Origin: Micromonospora parathelypteridis
GTDB lineage: Bacteria > Actinomycetota > Actinomycetes > Mycobacteriales > Micromonosporaceae
NCBI RefSeq assembly: GCF_014201145.1
Contig: NZ_JACHDP010000001.1
Coordinates: 3,534,001 to 3,598,000 of the forward strand
Length of the DNA stretch: 64,000 nucleotides
Direction of reading: 5' to 3'
Positions 63,772-64,000 of this stretch are shown piece after piece. Each line of letters starts with the position of its first letter. The stretch's first letter is position 1. Position numbers and translations under genes: made by a program. Under the pieces are notes generated by a model, which was not told the DNA's origin, did no database searches, and saw nothing but the letters and a program-made list of their open reading frames with translations.

Positions 63772-63939
63772 ATGCGCAAACTCATCGCCCGCCTGCACGG
63801 CGACGCCGGAATGAACACGGCCGAGTACGCCGTCGGCACGCTCGCCGCAGTCGCCTTCGCCGGGATCCTGTTGAAGGTGCTGACCTCCGGCAACGTCCAG
63901 TCGGCGCTGACCGCCGTCATCGACCGGGCGCTGAAGTGA
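63772..63939 (+). CDS. DUF4244 family Flp-type pilin
   Basis: A 55-residue protein with a short basic leader, then GMNTAEYAVGTLAAVAFAGILLKVL: a glycine before a Tad/Flp-like Glu+5 helix. This is the actinobacterial DUF4244 pilin that follows tadC. AAGGGAAA lies nine bases before the ATG at 63772. The leader should be cut by a prepilin peptidase, which is not in the window. Confidence 0.9.
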   Translation: MRKLIARLHGDAGMNTAEYAVGTLAAVAFAGILLKVLTSGNVQSALTAVIDRALK

Positions 63940-64000
63940 TCGGGCGCCGGCGGGCCGGCTGCGATCCAAGGTCTGGGCCTCCTGGCCTGGCGGCTGGCAG
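63936..64000 (+). CDS. Possible start of the next tad-operon gene (TadE-like), cut by the window edge
   Basis: GTG 63936 overlaps the pilin stop (GTGA) and the frame stays open to the edge with a basic N-terminus (VIGRRRAGCD). A TadE-like pseudopilin is expected here in actinobacterial tad operons, but too little is visible to confirm it. Confidence 0.3.
   Translation, partial: MIGRRRAGCDPRSGPPGLAAG

Overview
The window looks like a chromosomal segment of a high-GC actinobacterium, most likely a Micromonosporaceae member close to Micromonospora. This is inferred from three things: very GC-rich codon use with many GTG starts and 4-bp stop/start overlaps, the gene families present, and an acs / Fic-like / HAD / 6C RNA / ssd-tad order that matches the arrangement known from mycobacteria and streptomycetes. 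I see no rRNA, tRNA, CRISPR array, prophage or insertion sequence.

Layout. 1-0.9 kb: a truncated serine hydrolase gene. 1.3-5.0 kb: the phenylacetyl-CoA epoxygenase operon paaABCDE. 5.0-12 kb: menaquinone genes (mqnC of the futalosine route, menG, a menJ-like polyprenyl reductase), interrupted by a tandem pair of LPVTG-anchored surface proteins. The pair arose by a duplication that also copied the 3' end of mqnC. 12.2-28.5 kb: the complete 14-gene complex I operon nuoA-N, with a short repeated element exactly at three gene junctions and before nuoA. 28.6-31.8 kb: a polyprenyl diphosphate synthase, an MFS exporter and a divergent IclR regulator. Together, 5-30 kb encodes synthesis, prenylation and saturation of menaquinone plus the complex that reduces it.

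31.9-37.6 kb: a PhoX phosphatase with two PHO-box-like repeat pairs, an ECF sigma/anti-sigma pair, RarD, GNAT and a holin-like membrane protein. 37.6-45.2 kb: a reduced type VII secretion locus (eccE, two WXG100 genes, mycP) with a 965-residue SseB-like protein and a small overlapping partner; eccB, eccC and eccD are absent from the window. 45.2-54 kb: an alpha/beta hydrolase lacking its nucleophile, two M6 immune-inhibitor-A metalloproteases, and acs. 54.4-64 kb: a Fic-like protein, a HAD phosphatase, a three-hairpin 6C RNA, an accessory block (membrane Nudix protein, ECF sigma, putative anti-sigma), then ssd-tadA-tadB-tadC-flp for a Tad-type pilus, continuing past the right edge.

The observations most worth following are the nuo-junction repeat, the mqnC-tail/LPVTG duplication with its 140-bp identical tract and a promoter-to-terminator unit without a gene, the 6C RNA beside an inserted low-GC membrane Nudix gene, the reduced T7SS locus with its large SseB protein, and the nucleophile-less hydrolase. 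None of these by itself proves a new system.
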